Source: Porphyromonadaceae bacterium UBA7572 (GTDB lineage Bacteria > Bacteroidota > Bacteroidia > Bacteroidales > Muribaculaceae). From it: a stretch of 8,336 bases of DNA. Shown here piece by piece: positions 6,564 to 8,336 of this stretch (the stretch's first letter is position 1; each line of letters opens with the position of its first letter). A program made the position numbers and the translations under genes. The DNA lies in the NCBI GenBank assembly GCA_002476625.1, contig DLLC01000013.1:1-8336 (forward strand), read 5' to 3'. The notes beneath the pieces are model-generated. The model saw nothing but the letters and a program-made list of their open reading frames with translations. It did no database searches and was not told the DNA's origin.

Positions 6564-6631
6564 CACAATAAAATAAGATGGCAGCGCCTTTTTTCAAAGA
6601 AAAAGATAAAAATGAATTTTCGTGGACATAA

Positions 6632-6658
6632 TTGGATGAAACTTGGATGAAAATGGAT
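6632..6658 (+). repeat. Helically phased direct repeats upstream of the kinase promoter
   Basis: TTGGATGAAA occurs at 6632-6641 and 6643-6652, and a third TGGAT follows at 6654-6658. The TGGAT cores start 11 and 10 bases apart, close to one DNA turn, so a protein could bind all three on one face. The distance to the kinase -7 box is 70-100 bases, suitable for an activator site. No regulator family can be named. Confidence 0.5.
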
Positions 6659-6738
6659 ATTGACATTTGAAGAAAATGTAGGAATTTTGCAATCGAAAAA
6701 ACTTGCCTAATGCCATTAGCATACAGTACCATGAATGA

Positions 6739-6770
6739 ATGTATATTAAATATACATCATACATTTTTTT
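6739..6770 (+). terminator. AT-rich palindrome followed by a T-run
   Basis: ATGTATAT (6739-6746) and ATATACAT (6750-6757) are exact complements around TAA, and seven Ts follow at 6764-6770. It could be a weak terminator on the plus strand or a protein-binding palindrome. No plus-strand gene upstream needs a terminator, and the minus-strand kinase genes start left of it. Confidence 0.35.
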
Positions 6771-6956
6771 GAAGAGTAGTAGTTGAAACTTTTGGCGGCG
6801 CTCGGCGTCATGGCTAAGCAGTGATTATAGGATATCCGGTTATAGTATCCGCTGCAATAAAGGGCACATGATGCAAAAGTAAGGACAGAGGCTGCACAAA
6901 CCCCGACCTGAATCTGCCCCATGATAAAGCACCATAGACGATGCATAAGCAGATGC

Positions 6957-7012
6957 GACAGGTTGCCAGAGATGTGACTCACATTTATGGCAGCCTGTCT
7001 TTCGTTAATTTT
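6957..7012 (+). terminator. Strong stem-loop with trailing T-rich tract (possible end of an unannotated RNA)
   Basis: GACAGGTTGCCA (6957-6968) pairs with TGGCAGCCTGTC (6988-6999) over all 12 positions, one of them a G-U pair. The loop contains a second perfect palindrome, ATGTGA-C-TCACAT (6972-6984). TTTCGTTAATTTT follows directly (7000-7012), so the polarity fits a plus-strand rho-independent terminator. No gene precedes it on that strand for about 400 bases, so either a small RNA ends here or the hairpin belongs to a remnant element. Confidence 0.5.
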
Positions 7013-7091
7013 ACCGCCAGAGCAGCACTATAAAGGCCTTTTTGTGCGAAAAAAATTGAGTAGAAATGTATCTACTTGCCATATTTTGCCG

Positions 7092-7099
7092 TATCTTTG
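7092..7099 (+). promoter_or_regulatory. corA -7 promoter box
   Basis: TATCTTTG is a perfect TAnnTTTG match, in the common Bacteroidota context TATCTTTGCA. No TTTG is found 19-21 bases upstream; the nearest TTG (7076-7078) is too close. If used, transcription starts near 7106 and corA has an unusually long leader of about 190 bases. Confidence 0.55.
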
Positions 7100-7105
7100 C
7101 ACTAT

Positions 7106-7297
7106 AAATCAAATCTTATTAATGTAAATGGACGATTCAGTACCGTTAAACAATCAATTTTTCAACAGAGAATTGCTGATGTAGAAGCTGGGGCAAACAG
7201 ACTGCCAAAAGTTTAATACCTTTAGACATACGTTGCCAAGCCAAGCATTTTAGCAATTTGCTATCACAAACCATCATAAGGAGGCAGTGGCAACGAC
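7106..7297 (+). promoter_or_regulatory. Long structured corA leader enclosing the ribosome binding site
   Basis: AAGGAGG (7278-7284) is a strong Shine-Dalgarno sequence 13 bases before the ATG, unusual in this phylum. CGTTGCCA (7231-7238) and TGGCAACG (7288-7295) are exact complements that would close a 49-base loop containing that site and end two bases before the start codon. Inside the loop TAGC (7251-7254) can pair with GCTA (7260-7263). A short open frame lies earlier in the leader (7128-7184). No known magnesium riboswitch was recognised. The control function is inference. Confidence 0.45.
7128..7184 (+). CDS. Possible 18-residue leader peptide upstream of corA
   Basis: ATG at 7128 opens a frame encoding MDDSVPLNNQFFNRELLM, with a stop at 7182-7184. 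It begins about 22 bases after the predicted transcription start, so it would be the first start met on the corA mRNA. No Shine-Dalgarno sequence precedes it, and a frame this short can occur by chance. An overlapping frame without ATG is open from 7064 to its stop at 7214-7216 and reads in part RIADVEAGANRLPKV, which looks protein-like and could be a gene remnant. Neither has recognised homology. Confidence 0.2.
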   Translation: MDDSVPLNNQFFNRELLM

Positions 7298-8221
7298 ATG
7301 AGAGAATTTTTGCTTTTTGGAAAAGGATTCAAGAAAGTGGACCAGTGGCAAGACGGCTGCTGGATTAACGTGTGTGACCCTAATCAAGACGATTTCAACT
7401 ATTTAGAGGAAATGGGCGTGCCCGACTCGTTTATCTCCGATATCCGCGACCCTAACGAACGACCGCGTGTGGAAAAAGACGACGACTGGATGCTCACCAT
7501 CATGCGCATACCGAGAGAAACGGGCGATGTGGACATTCCCTTCTCCACCGTGCCGCTTGGCGTGATCACCAACGGCAACCTGGTGATTGTGCTGTGCTAT
7601 TTTAAAAATATCGTAACGCACGACTTCATTCAATACAATACGGCCAAAGGCAACGCCATCAACAATAAATTTGCGCTGATTCTGAGACTGATCATGTCGT
7701 CGGCAGTGTGGTTCCTTAAATTCCTGAAGCAAATCAACATCAACATCAACAACACTGAAGACGGACTGGAACGCAGACTGCGCAACGACGACTTGCTGAA
7801 ATTGCGCAACTTGCAAAAGAGCCTAGTGTACTTCAACACTGGCATCCGCGGCAACGAGGCTTTAATCACTCGCCTGCGCACCATCTATATCAGCTCCGAA
7901 ATGCTGGATATGGAAATGGTGGAGGACGTGCACATTGAGCTTCAGCAGGCACAAAACATGGTGAGCATCTACAGCAACATTCTCACCGGCACCATGGAGG
8001 CTTTCGGAACCATCATATCCAACAACCTCAACCTCATCATGAAGCGGATGACGAGCATCACCATCATTCTACAGGTGCCCACACTGATTGCAAGCCTGTA
8101 TGGCATGAACGTGAAGCTACCTCTCGACCATGCGCCATGGGCTTTCATCGCCATTCTGCTGCTCTCGATCACGCTCTCGTGCGCGGCATTCTTCGTGTTC
8201 AAAAGAATCAAATGGTTCTAA
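7298..8221 (+). CDS. corA: CorA-family divalent metal ion (Mg2+) transporter
   Basis: This inner-membrane channel carries magnesium (in some members cobalt or nickel) and works as a homopentamer. At 307 aa it is at the typical length. The cytoplasmic N-terminal domain is alpha/beta (about 1-140), followed by long helices (about 140-250, including RRLRNDDLLKLRNLQKSLVYF) that form the stalk. Two membrane helices close the protein: about 253-268, ending in the signature YGMN (268-271), and about 281-301. The tail KRIKWF is short and basic, as in the family. The loop after GMN is short and acidic only at Asp277, lacking the MPEL sequence of enteric CorA, so ion selectivity cannot be inferred from it. 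ATG at 7298 is fixed by the Shine-Dalgarno AAGGAGG. The gene is alone in its unit, with a long structured leader and a strong terminator. Confidence 0.95.
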   Translation: MREFLLFGKGFKKVDQWQDGCWINVCDPNQDDFNYLEEMGVPDSFISDIRDPNERPRVEKDDDWMLTIMRIPRETGDVDIPFSTVPLGVITNGNLVIVLCYFKNIVTHDFIQYNTAKGNAINNKFALILRLIMSSAVWFLKFLKQINININNTEDGLERRLRNDDLLKLRNLQKSLVYFNTGIRGNEALITRLRTIYISSEMLDMEMVEDVHIELQQAQNMVSIYSNILTGTMEAFGTIISNNLNLIMKRMTSITIILQVPTLIASLYGMNVKLPLDHAPWAFIAILLLSITLSCAAFFVFKRIKWF

Positions 8222-8253
8222 TCCATCCCCACTTTTCCACCACTAAACAAAAT

Positions 8254-8298
8254 AGAGTCCCTATTCATCTGCGAACAGGGGCTCTTGATGTTTTTTTT
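8254..8298 (+). terminator. Rho-independent terminator of corA
   Basis: AGAGTCCCTATTC (8254-8266) pairs with GAACAGGGGCTCT (8273-8285) over 12 of 13 positions, with one G-U pair and one A-C mismatch, around the loop ATCTGC. Eight Ts follow at 8291-8298. It lies 32 bases after the corA stop codon. Confidence 0.85.
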
Positions 8299-8332
8299 AA
8301 AAAAAATAATCCTCGATATCACTATCGGGGAT
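8299..8332 (-). terminator. Terminator for a convergent gene beyond the window
   Basis: ATCCTCGATA (8309-8318) pairs with TATCGGGGAT (8323-8332) over ten positions, one of them G-U, around the loop TCAC. On the minus strand the stem is followed by TTATTTTTTTT (8309-8299 region), so it reads as a terminator for a minus-strand gene whose 3' end should lie just right of this window. Confidence 0.65.
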
Positions 8333-8336
8333 TGCT

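Larger units (their letters stand above)
6564..7091. other. 528-base gene-free region between divergent genes
   Basis: No convincing gene is seen here. Two minus-strand open frames (6746-6982 and one through 6532-6732) have no family signature and cross hairpins or the kinase promoter. The region holds phased TGGAT repeats, an AT-rich palindrome, an imperfect direct repeat (TTATAG followed by TATCCG at 6825-6838 and again at 6840-6851), a minus-strand match to TAnnTTTG (TACTTTTG, 6881-6874) without a well-placed -33, a strong terminator-like hairpin (6957-6999), and a small palindrome AAAGGCCTTT (7032-7041). Confidence 0.6.

Noticed and set aside
6526..6568. Extended start of the upstream kinase at TTG 6568
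   Set aside because: The extension overlaps a perfect TAATTTTG promoter box, so the predicted transcript begins downstream of it; ATG 6526 fits better.
6532..6732. Minus-strand 66-codon open frame just upstream of the kinase pair
   Set aside because: It spans the kinase -7 box and the TGGAT repeats. It has a hydrophobic tail but no known family; the regulatory reading fits better.
6746..6982. Minus-strand 78-codon open frame in the intergenic region
   Set aside because: It crosses the 6957-6999 hairpin and the 6739-6757 palindrome, has low-complexity composition and no recognisable domain.
7106..7297. Known M-box or other catalogued magnesium riboswitch before corA
   Set aside because: I could not match the conserved M-box core or another riboswitch class. 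Only a simple long-range stem and a small hairpin are visible.

Overview
The window looks like a chromosomal segment of a Bacteroidota bacterium, most likely order Bacteroidales and possibly Prevotella-like. Four things support this. Promoter candidates fit the Bacteroidota consensus TAnnTTTG (-7) with a TTTG-like -33 element. Most starts lack a Shine-Dalgarno sequence. There is a small lipoprotein with YD-type beta repeats. The C-terminal domains of two kinases carry the Bacteroidota-typical VDLGLSVxWA / RxPT / GYxWS pattern of the FISUMP family. Species cannot be fixed from the sequence alone.

Layout, left to right. (1) 119-847 (+) is a small YD-repeat lipoprotein with its own candidate promoter, followed by a perfect palindrome. 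(2) 1010-2554 (+) is guaA, a complete GMP synthase with a good promoter just upstream. (3) 2729-3247 (+) is a Vsr-type mismatch endonuclease gene with no cytosine methylase beside it. It is bracketed on both sides by related elements made of phase-locked 7-bp repeats (TCTAAYN and its complement) arranged as inverted arms round a short core; the right-hand element even supplies the vsr stop codon. (4) 3327-4895 and 4940-6526 (both -) are tandem paralogous receptor-like Ser/Thr kinases. Each has a cytoplasmic kinase domain, one membrane segment and a predicted extracytoplasmic FISUMP domain. (5) 6527-7297 is a gene-poor 771-base region between divergent transcription units. It holds the kinase promoter, phased direct repeats, several hairpins (one terminator-like), the corA promoter and a long corA leader. 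(6) 7298-8221 (+) is a CorA-family divalent-cation transporter, closed by a strong terminator. A second hairpin follows that reads as a terminator for a convergent gene outside the window.

guaA, vsr and corA are recognisable housekeeping or repair functions. The less ordinary parts are the kinase pair, which looks like a one-component transmembrane signalling module (outside sensor, inside kinase); the heptad-repeat elements around vsr; and the corA leader, in which an 8-bp inverted repeat encloses an unusually good ribosome binding site. No tRNA, rRNA, CRISPR array, transposase or integrase gene was seen.
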